Positions 14,593-21,373 of a stretch of 46,193 nt of DNA are shown here, piece by piece (the first letter of the stretch is position 1; every line of letters starts with the position of its first letter). The notes below the pieces were generated by a model. That model saw nothing but the letters and a program-made list of their open reading frames with translations, was not told where the DNA came from and did not search any database. Origin of the DNA: a virus; IMG/VR virus record IMGVR_UViG_3300035698_000602, positions 1 through 46,193 of that record; one strand, given 5' to 3'. A program made the position numbers and the translations under genes.

Positions 14593-15009
14593 ATGCGAGT
14601 CATCAAAGAGAACCCGCCGAACTACGCAGCGATCATCGAGCGTTTCCCCGTGGTGATTGGCTTGAAGTGCCTGTTCGCGTGGGGCGACGACGTGTACAAC
14701 CCGGCTGACGTGACAATCAGCGCCCCACTGCGGGCGCACGAGGCGATGCACGGCAAGCGGCAGCTTGAGTTTCCGATGGGGGTTGAGGGGTGGTGGAACC
14801 AGTATCTACTGAGCGACACCTTCCGTCGCGACGAGGAGATCGTGGCTCACCGGGTCGAGTACCTCGTGACCATGGGTTCCGGCGTGAGTAACCGCCACGC
14901 CCGACGGTCATGCCTCAAGACCACCGCCGAACGATTGGCACACCCGATGTACGACATGGGGCTGACCAAGCGCTCAGCGCTTCCACTGCTGCGGGACAAC
15001 CCGTCGTGA
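14593..15009 (+). CDS. HExxH motif protein, possible metallopeptidase
   Basis: This encodes 138 aa behind CAGGAG. Residues 49-53 read HEAMH, and a second acidic pair lies at E81-E82 (FRRDEEIVAHRVEY), about 30 residues later. This is the gluzincin-style layout in which two histidines and a distant glutamate bind zinc and the first glutamate is catalytic. A Trp/Tyr-rich segment (GWWNQYLLSDTF) lies between. Phages of other groups carry similar small HExxH proteins of unknown role. No signal peptide is present, so it would act in the cytoplasm. Confidence 0.55.
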   Translation: MRVIKENPPNYAAIIERFPVVIGLKCLFAWGDDVYNPADVTISAPLRAHEAMHGKRQLEFPMGVEGWWNQYLLSDTFRRDEEIVAHRVEYLVTMGSGVSNRHARRSCLKTTAERLAHPMYDMGLTKRSALPLLRDNPS

Positions 15010-15146
15010 AGGCGTTCATGTGTCGCATCTTCGGCCATCGCTGGCGGTGTCTGTTGATGCACGTGGTACACGAGCGGTCGTGCTTGACCGCGCATAAGTG
15101 TACGCGGTGTGGTAAGCAAGAGTCTGACCAGTGGGACTTCGCATGA
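15006..15146 (+). CDS. Small zinc-ribbon-like protein (DUF1660-like)
   Basis: This encodes 46 aa. The GTG at 15006 overlaps the previous stop (GTGA). An internal ATG at 15018 would give the tighter form MCRIFGHRWRC. The CRIFGHRW motif and a late CTRCG box are the pattern of short phage DUF1660-type proteins, where paired cysteines likely bind zinc. Role unknown. Confidence 0.6.
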   Translation: MKAFMCRIFGHRWRCLLMHVVHERSCLTAHKCTRCGKQESDQWDFA

Positions 15147-15367
15147 GGCTTATCATCAACGCTGAAACCCCCAGCGAATTACGTGTAGCCTTTCGTGTCG
15201 CCCAGACCATGGGTGACCAAGGAGCGCGCCCGGTGGGAGACATCTGGGGCTTCGTCACCTTCGCCCGTGAGGGTGGCAAGGCCACACATGACACGAGCTG
15301 TCGCAAGATTAAAACTGGGTACTCAATCAAGACGAGGGAGATCAATGGCGGAAAGCAAACCGATTGA
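15143..15367 (+). CDS. Small hypothetical protein
   Basis: This encodes 74 aa, starting in an ATGA overlap with the previous stop and ending 23 bases inside the DNA polymerase gene. It begins MRLIINAETPSELRVAFRV and has no recognisable domain. Confidence 0.6.
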   Translation: MRLIINAETPSELRVAFRVAQTMGDQGARPVGDIWGFVTFAREGGKATHDTSCRKIKTGYSIKTREINGGKQTD

Positions 15368-17234
15368 ACTGATCGCAGACATCGAAGCTGATGGTCTGCT
15401 GCATACAATCACGATGCTCCACCAGATCAGCATCATCGACCTCAAGCATCCGGGGATGGTGGAGAGCTACAACGATCACAACCCTCACGCCGCTGGCAAC
15501 CTGAACGAAGGGTTGAAGCGGATGGTTGAGGCAACCCTGCTGATCATGCATAACGGTATCGGGTATGATCTTCCAGCCATCAACATCGTGTACGGCATGG
15601 ACCTCGGCTGGGAGAAAGTCCTCGACACACTGGTACTCAGTCGGCTTGGCAATCCTCCACGTCTTGGGGGACACTCGCTGGAGTCATGGGTGCCCCGGCT
15701 GGACATGGACGTTTCCAAAATCCAGAACGAGGACTGGTCCAAGTGGACGTGGCTCATGGAGGAGCGGTGCGGTGCGGATTGCAAGATCACCTTGGGTGTG
15801 TACAACCGGCTCAAGGGGATGGTTGACCTTATGCCTGTGGCGGTGGAGATTGAACACGCCACGGCTGAGGAGACCCGCAAGACTATCGAACGGGGGTTCA
15901 TGCTGGACCTCGCACACGCTCACACACTGCTGAGTGAACTGCAAGCCGAACAGGAGGCACAGCTTGATGACTTCATGACCCGCTTCCCACCTATTCTCGT
16001 ACCAGTTAAATCAAACGAGGTCGAGAAGGTGCTTAAGGTTATCAACAAGAACCACCCACTCAAGGGCATACTTGATCCGGGGGTCTCGTTCTGCCCCGTC
16101 AAAGTCCAAGAGTTCAACCCCGGCAGTGAGCTCCAGATAGCCCTGAGGCTGACGCGTAAGTACGGGTGGAAACCAACGGTGTTCACGAACACGGGGATCG
16201 CGTCGGTGACTGAGGAGATACTTCGGGAGCTGCCGTACGAGGAAGCCGCGGCTATCGCTGACTACCTCAAGACCCACAAGATGGTGGAGCAGATCAACGC
16301 CGCGCCCAAGAAGAATGGGCAGGGCGGAGGGTGGCTCCATCACGTACACGCTACCGGACTCGTGCATCCCTTCCTCAATCCGTTGAAGACTATCACGGGA
16401 CGGCTGTCATGCAGTGCGCCGAACTTGCAGCAGGTATCGAAAGACCCCCGTATGCGTCGAGCGTGGATCGCCCGTAAGGGTTATGTCCTCCTCGGGAACG
16501 ATGCGGAGGGGCTAGAACTACGCTGCCTCGGCCACTACCTTGAGCCGCACGACGGTGGTGCGTACATCAGGATGTTGCTCGAAGGTAACAAGTCCATAGG
16601 CACTGACGTTCACAGTGTCGTCATGCGATTGATCGGGTTCTACGATAGGGACCAGACAAAGCGGGTTGAGTATGGCTGGCTCTACGGGGCTGGTGATGCG
16701 AAGCTCGGACGCATCGCGATGCAGGACGCGCAGAAGGCCAAGAAGGAAATCAACTATGAGCATCTTGGGATCACAGTCAAGGGCTCGCGTCGTCCTGCCG
16801 ACTCCGTTGTTGGCAAGGCGATCCGTGAAGCTCTACAGGAAGGACTGGATGGACTTGACTTTCTTGCGAACGACGTCAAACGGCTATCCAAGTCGAACGG
16901 TAAACTCCGTGGTCTTGACGGTCGCACGTTGTGGTCGCGTAGTGATCACTCTGCACTCAACCTACTACTACAGTCAGCGGGCGCGATCCTCGTTAAGAAA
17001 GCTTGGACGCTGGTGCCGGGACTGCTGGACGAGGTTGGTCTGGTAGAGGGTGACGACTACGGCTGCGTCATCCAAGTGCATGACGAGTTCCAGTATGAAG
17101 TGCGACCCCACCTCGTAGACGTCGTGGGACCTGCGATCTCGAAAGCCATCGAGCTGGCGGGACAACAACTGAACTTCCGCTGCCCGTTGGCAGGGGACTA
17201 TTCGTCTGGCCCGTCGTGGGCGGACACTCACTAG
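15345..17234 (+). CDS. DNA polymerase, family A with 3'-5' exonuclease (T7 gp5-like)
   Basis: This encodes 629 aa (T7 gp5 is 704). ATG 15345 with GAGGGAG is chosen because the exonuclease motif begins at residue 12. The longer open frame from 15195 has no site. The exonuclease has D12-I-E14, HNGIGYDLPA and DCKITLGVY. The polymerase domain has TGRLSCSAPNLQQV, motif A at D386 (DAEGLELRCL), motif B (K...YGWLYGAGDAKLG) and motif C H579-D580-E581. The region corresponding to T7's thioredoxin-binding loop is shorter by roughly 30-35 residues. It replicates the phage genome with the gp4-like helicase. Confidence 0.96.
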   Translation: MAESKPIELIADIEADGLLHTITMLHQISIIDLKHPGMVESYNDHNPHAAGNLNEGLKRMVEATLLIMHNGIGYDLPAINIVYGMDLGWEKVLDTLVLSRLGNPPRLGGHSLESWVPRLDMDVSKIQNEDWSKWTWLMEERCGADCKITLGVYNRLKGMVDLMPVAVEIEHATAEETRKTIERGFMLDLAHAHTLLSELQAEQEAQLDDFMTRFPPILVPVKSNEVEKVLKVINKNHPLKGILDPGVSFCPVKVQEFNPGSELQIALRLTRKYGWKPTVFTNTGIASVTEEILRELPYEEAAAIADYLKTHKMVEQINAAPKKNGQGGGWLHHVHATGLVHPFLNPLKTITGRLSCSAPNLQQVSKDPRMRRAWIARKGYVLLGNDAEGLELRCLGHYLEPHDGGAYIRMLLEGNKSIGTDVHSVVMRLIGFYDRDQTKRVEYGWLYGAGDAKLGRIAMQDAQKAKKEINYEHLGITVKGSRRPADSVVGKAIREALQEGLDGLDFLANDVKRLSKSNGKLRGLDGRTLWSRSDHSALNLLLQSAGAILVKKAWTLVPGLLDEVGLVEGDDYGCVIQVHDEFQYEVRPHLVDVVGPAISKAIELAGQQLNFRCPLAGDYSSGPSWADTH

Positions 17235-17245
17235 AGGAGAGAACT

Positions 17246-17614
17246 ATGAGTAATCACAGTAAAGACCCGAGCCCGTTGAAAGGGTTCCTTATTGGCCTCG
17301 CGATGGCTCTCACGTTCGGTCTGATGTTGTTAAGCATCCCCAACCCTGCCGCGTCAGAAGTCATGGTGACTCAACAGCCGAACGGGACGCTCATGATGGG
17401 CAACCCGGAGCTGGGAGAGAAGTGCGCGTTCATCGTCGCCAGCCCTGCGGCGGCGGAGCGAACGAACCTTCTACTCAGCGGGCTGATGAACTTCGACGCG
17501 TTCATCGACAGTGTCCGTGAGCAGTACGGCAAGACTCCTGAGGGGTTTAAAGCGTGGGAGGCGAACCTGCGGTCGTACTGGGAAGCGAACTGTATCCCCG
17601 GACCCACCATTTGA
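17246..17614 (+). CDS. Secreted or membrane-anchored small protein
   Basis: This encodes 122 aa after GAGGAGAG. Residues 13-32 (GFLIGLAMALTFGLMLLSI) form one hydrophobic segment followed by PNPAASE, so it is either cleaved as a signal peptide or kept as an N-terminal anchor. The rest is soluble with two cysteines (about 57 and 116) that could form a disulfide outside the cytoplasm. No family recognised. Its end overlaps the exonuclease start. Confidence 0.7.
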   Translation: MSNHSKDPSPLKGFLIGLAMALTFGLMLLSIPNPAASEVMVTQQPNGTLMMGNPELGEKCAFIVASPAAAERTNLLLSGLMNFDAFIDSVREQYGKTPEGFKAWEANLRSYWEANCIPGPTI

Positions 17615-18438
17615 CCGCGCTGATCGACGCCGATGTGATCGTGTACCGGGCTATTGCGGTCACGACCTCGGAAGTTAACTGGGATGGGGAGGGGGCAGAG
17701 TCTCTCCACAATCTCCCAGCCGCCAAGAAGATCGCAGACCAGTTGGTCAATGAGTGGACCAAGATGGCGAAGACCAAGAAGCATCGTCTGATCTTCTCGG
17801 ACCGAACCAAAACGCAAGCGTCCTTCCGCCACAACATCCATCCCGACTACAAGGGGAACCGGGGTGGCGCCAAGCCGCCGATGCACGACGCGATCCATGA
17901 CTACCTGTTTGACTCCTACCCCTCCTCGTTCATGAAGGACTTGGAAGGCGACGACATGATGGGACTCATGGCGACTGACGACTCCAAGTATGTGATGGTG
18001 TCCATCGACAAGGACATGACCACACTCCCCGCCAAGCTGGTCAACCCGATGGACAAGGAACCCCGCGTCCGCAAGATCAGCTTACGCGAGGCGAACTACA
18101 ATTGGATGTATCAGACGATCTGCGGAGACAGCGTCGATAACTTCAAAGGCGCACCGGGGGCTGGGCCCAAGGCGGCGGAAGCTGCGCTGGCTGGCTGCTC
18201 GAACTTCGGAGACCTGTGGCTGGCAGCGAGCGATGTGTTCTACACACAGGCTGAGAAGAAGCCGGAGAAGTTTGTCCATGAGAGCCCGTTCGACGAGTTC
18301 CTGATGAACGCCCGGTGCGCTCGCATCTTGCGGGTCGGTGACTACAGCCGCGCCAACCACGAGGTCAAGCTGTGGCACCCTGATCAGGACCAGCAGCGCT
18401 GGGTCAGCCCGCACTATGAGGGGCCCGCTGATGCTTGA
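17611..18438 (+). CDS. 5'-3' exonuclease (T7 gp6-like)
   Basis: This encodes 275 aa (T7 gp6 is 300) from a TTG that overlaps the previous stop (TTGA). The FEN/PIN-type active site is visible: DADVIVYRA at the N-terminus, FSDRTKTQASFRHNI and YKGNRG (helical clamp basic residues), EGDDMMGLMA, VSIDKDMTTL and GDSVDNFKGAPGAGPKAA (the helix-hairpin-helix DNA-binding part). It degrades host DNA and removes RNA primers during replication and recombination. It follows DNA polymerase as in T7. Confidence 0.93.
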   Translation: MTALIDADVIVYRAIAVTTSEVNWDGEGAESLHNLPAAKKIADQLVNEWTKMAKTKKHRLIFSDRTKTQASFRHNIHPDYKGNRGGAKPPMHDAIHDYLFDSYPSSFMKDLEGDDMMGLMATDDSKYVMVSIDKDMTTLPAKLVNPMDKEPRVRKISLREANYNWMYQTICGDSVDNFKGAPGAGPKAAEAALAGCSNFGDLWLAASDVFYTQAEKKPEKFVHESPFDEFLMNARCARILRVGDYSRANHEVKLWHPDQDQQRWVSPHYEGPADA

Positions 18439-18655
18439 CATCGTAGCTGCCATCTTCACGGTGACTGCGGTCTGGCGATATGCACAGGAGGACGCTATCG
18501 GTGGCGGCGTCCTCCAGATCATCGGCAGTATCCTCTGGATCATCGTTGGCTTCCAAGTCCACTTGGGGTCCATCATCATACTCAACGCCGTCCTCGGCTG
18601 TATTGCCGCGAAAGGATTAACATGGAAACTTATACTCGGCTCAAGCAACAAATAA
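18431..18655 (+). CDS. Small membrane protein
   Basis: This encodes 74 aa. The ATG lies 8 bases inside the exonuclease gene. Nearly the whole protein is hydrophobic, with two or three membrane helices (LDIVAAIFTVTAVW, VLQIIGSILWIIVGF, SIIILNAVLGCIAA). Function unknown. Small inner-membrane proteins in this region can be inhibitors or lysis helpers, but nothing here distinguishes them. Confidence 0.7.
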   Translation: MLDIVAAIFTVTAVWRYAQEDAIGGGVLQIIGSILWIIVGFQVHLGSIIILNAVLGCIAAKGLTWKLILGSSNK

Positions 18656-19326
18656 CGGAACGCGGTCCGTGGCAACAGGTCCACAGCGGCGAGGCGTTCT
18701 TCCTTCAGGACCCCCGCGCATCTGAGGTGTCACTGAAAGACATTGGTGTGGCCCTTGGGAACCAGTGCCGATACAACGGGCACGTCAGGCAGTTCTACTC
18801 CGTGGCGCAGCACGCCGTGTTCGTGGCTCGGTGGATGGAGGAGGACGGATACCCTGCCCTGTGGTGCCTCGCCGGTCTACATCATGACAGCGCGGAGGCG
18901 TACACTGGTGACATCATTTCTCAGGTCAAACACATGGTCCCTGAGTTCAAGGCGCTGGAGAAGTCAGTCGAGGCTGTGATCGAAGAACACTTCGGTCTTC
19001 CCAACACCGCGCACATCCGAAGCGTCATCAAGGAGTACGACTTCATCGCACTGGCGACTGAGGTCCGTGACGTCCTTGAGCCCAACCAGACGAAGTACTC
19101 GTGGGGCGATATGTCAGACCCCCGCCCGAACATGCGGCTGGACCCATGGTCCCCGGTCTACGCCCGCGATCAGTTCGTTGATCATCACGCACACCTTGAA
19201 GCAACTATTGAAAGAGAGAACGAGAATGGCAAATTACGCATTGACGGGTTCAGGCAAAGTCGGGAAGCTCGCGAACGAGCCGACACAGCTAGAATTATTC
19301 GCCACGCCTTCGACACCATTCGGTAA
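18622..19326 (+). CDS. HD-domain phosphohydrolase (YfbR/DatZ-like nucleotidase)
   Basis: This encodes 234 aa. Residues 53-98 (GHVRQFYSVAQHAVFVAR then GLHHDSAEAYTGD) give the metal-binding H64, H88-D89 and, further on, D140 of an HD hydrolase of the YfbR type. Such enzymes remove phosphate from deoxynucleotides, and the cyanophage DatZ, a dATP hydrolase, has the same fold. The start lies 34 bases inside the previous gene. The last 33 codons overlap the next gene by 101 bases, which is unusual. Role is probably control of the dNTP pool. Confidence 0.85.
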   Translation: METYTRLKQQITERGPWQQVHSGEAFFLQDPRASEVSLKDIGVALGNQCRYNGHVRQFYSVAQHAVFVARWMEEDGYPALWCLAGLHHDSAEAYTGDIISQVKHMVPEFKALEKSVEAVIEEHFGLPNTAHIRSVIKEYDFIALATEVRDVLEPNQTKYSWGDMSDPRPNMRLDPWSPVYARDQFVDHHAHLEATIERENENGKLRIDGFRQSREARERADTARIIRHAFDTIR

Positions 19327-19858
19327 AAATAACAGGGCGCCGCTCCCTGAGGACACGGTGTTTGACCCGATGAACGGGATCACCAAGACCAAGGACGGGC
19401 TGCGCCAGTTCAATGACGCTTCCGGTCGCTGGGATGACTGTCCCCCTGCCCGCCCACCTGTGGACGCAGACATGAAGGCGTCACTGGACGAGGCGCTGGG
19501 CGCTATCCCCGAGGACGCGGGAGGTGTGTTCAAGGATGACAGCGCCAAGGCTCCGGTGTACCAAGGGTTCCTCGCGTACTTCCCTCGGGCCATCAAGGAA
19601 GTCTCGCGGGTCTCTGCCTTTGGCAAGGACAAGTACAAGGCTGAGTTCTCAGACAAGGGCTTCCTGAAGCTGGAGAGCTTTCGGTACGCTGACGCTGGCG
19701 CTCGGCATCTGCTGGACGAGATCATCGACGGCTCTGTCTACAATGAGGCTGACGGTGGCCTGAGGCACGACGCGCAGGTCGCGTGGGACGCCATGGCCCG
19801 GCTCGAAATCCGCTTGATGGAGGAGGAACGCGCCGTCACAGTGCCTACCCCTGAGTAG
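19226..19858 (+). CDS. dATP/dGTP diphosphohydrolase-like protein (DUF5664 type)
   Basis: This encodes 210 aa from ATG 19226 with AGAGAG-type site. The C-terminal half (FKDDSAKAPVYQGFLAYFPR, VSAFGKDKYKAEF, DAGARHLLDEIIDG, NEADGGLRHDAQVAWDAMAR) follows the pattern of the phage family annotated as dATP/dGTP diphosphohydrolase N-terminal domain, related to MazG-type helical pyrophosphatases. The N-terminal 95 residues are low-complexity and Pro-rich. It is the last gene before the terminator and follows an HD nucleotidase, so both likely shape purine deoxynucleotide levels. Confidence 0.7.
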   Translation: MANYALTGSGKVGKLANEPTQLELFATPSTPFGKNNRAPLPEDTVFDPMNGITKTKDGLRQFNDASGRWDDCPPARPPVDADMKASLDEALGAIPEDAGGVFKDDSAKAPVYQGFLAYFPRAIKEVSRVSAFGKDKYKAEFSDKGFLKLESFRYADAGARHLLDEIIDGSVYNEADGGLRHDAQVAWDAMARLEIRLMEEERAVTVPTPE

Positions 19859-19883
19859 ACGTCTGACTATACGCATATCTAAT

Positions 19884-19928
19884 GCCCCGGAGAATGAGGT
19901 TAACCCCTTGTTTTCCGGGGCTTTTTTT
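19884..19928 (+). terminator. Intrinsic terminator closing the replication block
   Basis: GCCCCGGA (19884-19891) pairs with TCCGGGGC (19914-19921) and is followed by seven T. The pairing can extend by two A-T pairs inside. It separates early and middle genes from the structural operon and would limit read-through by host-type polymerase. Confidence 0.85.
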
Positions 19929-19975
19929 GTATCACCACATTTGCTAAGGACCACCCATCGTCGAGGAGGACGATT

Positions 19976-20335
19976 ATGACCTATGATGCTGACGACCTTA
20001 AAATTCCACGGTTCTCGTACGACCTCGTTGAGTGGCTGGACGCCAATGTTGCTGTCCCAAACATGCCAAACTCTGCGAACGGGTTCGCTAACCTTGACGC
20101 TGCCGGAGTTCGCAGCGCTGCCTTCACGGCTGGCGCACGTTCAATCGTAGACATGCTCAAGCTTTGGGTTGTTGAGTGGGAGGAAGACTATGACGACACT
20201 GCAAAAACAGAAGGTCTACCTGACGAAGCCACACCAGTCTTCCCACAGCTCTTTGGCCCGTCGGGCGAAGTTCGTGACGTTGCATCATCCCTATCGGTGG
20301 GCACAACTCCACTTGGACATGAGCTGGGCGATTGA
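19976..20335 (+). CDS. Hypothetical protein
   Basis: This encodes 119 aa behind a very strong GAGGAGG site, the first gene after the terminator. It begins MTYDADDLKIPRFSYDLVEWL, is acidic and mostly helical in the first 90 residues, and its last 49 codons overlap the GNAT-like gene in another frame. No family recognised. A similar short acidic protein often precedes the portal cluster in related marine podoviruses, but I cannot assign a role. Confidence 0.65.
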   Translation: MTYDADDLKIPRFSYDLVEWLDANVAVPNMPNSANGFANLDAAGVRSAAFTAGARSIVDMLKLWVVEWEEDYDDTAKTEGLPDEATPVFPQLFGPSGEVRDVASSLSVGTTPLGHELGD

Positions 20336-20693
20336 AGTTGAGCGTGACGGCGAGCTTGAAGCTGTCGTCTGGTTCAGCCCAGTCTATGATGACGTGATCG
20401 AGTGTCACGCCGTATCCCGCCCTGACGTCCGAGGGCGCTGGATGTCCCGTAATCTGGTTCATCAAATTTCAGACGTAATTAAACGCGAGACGGGGTGCAG
20501 TGCGTGCATCGCCCAAATCCATAACCCGGCTATTGAGAGACTGTGGTCACGATTGGGGTTTGACATTTACCCCTCGTTCGCCGTACTCAATATAAAGGAA
20601 CCCAAAGATGGGACTATTCGGGGGGTCAGACCCAGCACCGATCATCAGTACGCCGATTGCCCCAGTCGAGGGGCCGAAGACAAACACGCTTGA
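20190..20693 (+). CDS. GNAT-like acetyltransferase-fold protein (T7 gp13-like)
   Basis: This encodes 167 aa. ATG 20190 with GGGAGGAAG is preferred over 20169. The middle (MSWAIEVERDGELEAVVWFS, RPDVRGRWMSRNLVHQI, CIAQIHNPAIERLWSRLGF) follows the GNAT fold, with RPDVRGRWM at the acetyl-CoA loop position and the NPAIERLWSRLGF end typical of the family. T7 gp13, needed for internal core assembly, has a related fold but lies after the tail genes. Here it precedes the portal. The last 29 codons overlap the next gene. It may be a true acetyltransferase or an assembly factor. Confidence 0.65.
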   Translation: MTTLQKQKVYLTKPHQSSHSSLARRAKFVTLHHPYRWAQLHLDMSWAIEVERDGELEAVVWFSPVYDDVIECHAVSRPDVRGRWMSRNLVHQISDVIKRETGCSACIAQIHNPAIERLWSRLGFDIYPSFAVLNIKEPKDGTIRGVRPSTDHQYADCPSRGAEDKHA

Positions 20694-20832
20694 TCCCAAC
20701 CACGGAGAAGGGGTCGAAGCTGCCCGTCGTAAGCGCCTAGCGCTATCTAGCCGGTCGAGCAGAAGCAACCTCCGTATCAAACTCGCAACAACTGACGAAG
20801 CTCCGCAGCGTGCGGGCATCGCAATCTCTTAG
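20608..20832 (+). CDS. gp7.3-like small virion protein, paralogue 1
   Basis: This encodes 74 aa after AAAGGA. It begins MGLFGGSDPAP and has the tail EAARRKRLALSSRSSRSNLR followed by QRAGIAIS. The A-A-R-R-K-R box, a Ser/Thr/Gly linker and a small hydrophobic end recur in the next two genes, so the three are tandem duplicates. T7 gp7.3, at the same map place before the portal, ends with a comparable GRKKARAGG...GGGINI arrangement and is ejected into the cell. The relation to gp7.3 is inferred from pattern and location. Confidence 0.7.
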   Translation: MGLFGGSDPAPIISTPIAPVEGPKTNTLDPNHGEGVEAARRKRLALSSRSSRSNLRIKLATTDEAPQRAGIAIS

Positions 20833-20840
20833 GAACTCAC

Positions 20841-21113
20841 ATGGGCACCGTATTAAAAACACTGACCGGGGGTTTACTCGGAGGCTCTGATAAGAAGTCC
20901 AGCCCCGCTCCGCAATCTAAAGCGGCGGTTGAGTCCCCCCGATCAGACATCGGTGCGAACACGGACGCACAGGCAGCAGAAGCCAAGCGCAACGCTGGCG
21001 CCGCTCGCCGTAAGCGCGTTCAGGCACAGACGCAGACGGGTAAAGCCACCGGGCAGGGGCTCCGCACCCAGCTATCCTCAGCTCCCACCCGTTCAGGGGT
21101 GTCCATCCAGTAG
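20841..21113 (+). CDS. gp7.3-like small virion protein, paralogue 2
   Basis: This encodes 90 aa, starting 8 bases after paralogue 1. The N-terminus (MGTVLKTLTGGLLGGSDKK) is hydrophobic and Gly-rich, the middle is disordered, and the tail GAARRKRVQAQTQTGKATG ends RSGVSIQ. It is the paralogue closest to T7 gp7.3 in length (99 aa) and ending. Confidence 0.75.
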   Translation: MGTVLKTLTGGLLGGSDKKSSPAPQSKAAVESPRSDIGANTDAQAAEAKRNAGAARRKRVQAQTQTGKATGQGLRTQLSSAPTRSGVSIQ

Positions 21114-21122
21114 GAGACCCCC

Positions 21123-21365
21123 ATGGGTAAAGATACATTTTCACGACTCGTCGATCCGCTGGACCTCTTTGGTCTGGGTGAAGACGACGAGCCCACAGCT
21201 CCGCCCGTCCCCGAACCTGTCGCACGTCCCGACGAGGTTGACCAGTCACAAGCCGCGTTTGAACGGGGCAAGGCAGCGGGTGCCGCACGCCGTACGCGCA
21301 TTACGGGCCAGACCAATCTCGGGAAGGCTACGACCACTCGCGTCGGGCTATCCCTGAAAGACTAG
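21123..21365 (+). CDS. gp7.3-like small virion protein, paralogue 3
   Basis: This encodes 80 aa beginning MGKDTFSRLVDPLDLFGLG. An acidic, Pro-rich middle (EDDEPTAPPVPEP) leads to AGAARRTRITGQTNLGKAT and a short VGLSLKD end. The GKAT and AARR boxes align with paralogue 2. It starts 9 bases after paralogue 2 and is followed by the portal 8 bases later, so the cluster is one transcript. Confidence 0.7.
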   Translation: MGKDTFSRLVDPLDLFGLGEDDEPTAPPVPEPVARPDEVDQSQAAFERGKAAGAARRTRITGQTNLGKATTTRVGLSLKD

Positions 21366-21373
21366 AGGACATC

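Noticed and set aside
13897-14751. A 284-aa minus-strand gene opposite the HNH gene
   Set aside because: It is a shadow of the HNH gene and its neighbours with His/Val/Arg-biased composition. No other minus-strand gene is supported.
15195-15344. A longer N-terminus for DNA polymerase
   Set aside because: The 50 extra residues are a shadow of the small gene at 15143, and the exonuclease motif begins right after the ATG at 15345.
18622-19858. A full diaminopurine (Z) DNA pathway
   Set aside because: No PurZ-like adenylosuccinate synthetase is seen anywhere in the closed genome, so only the nucleotide-hydrolase part is reported.
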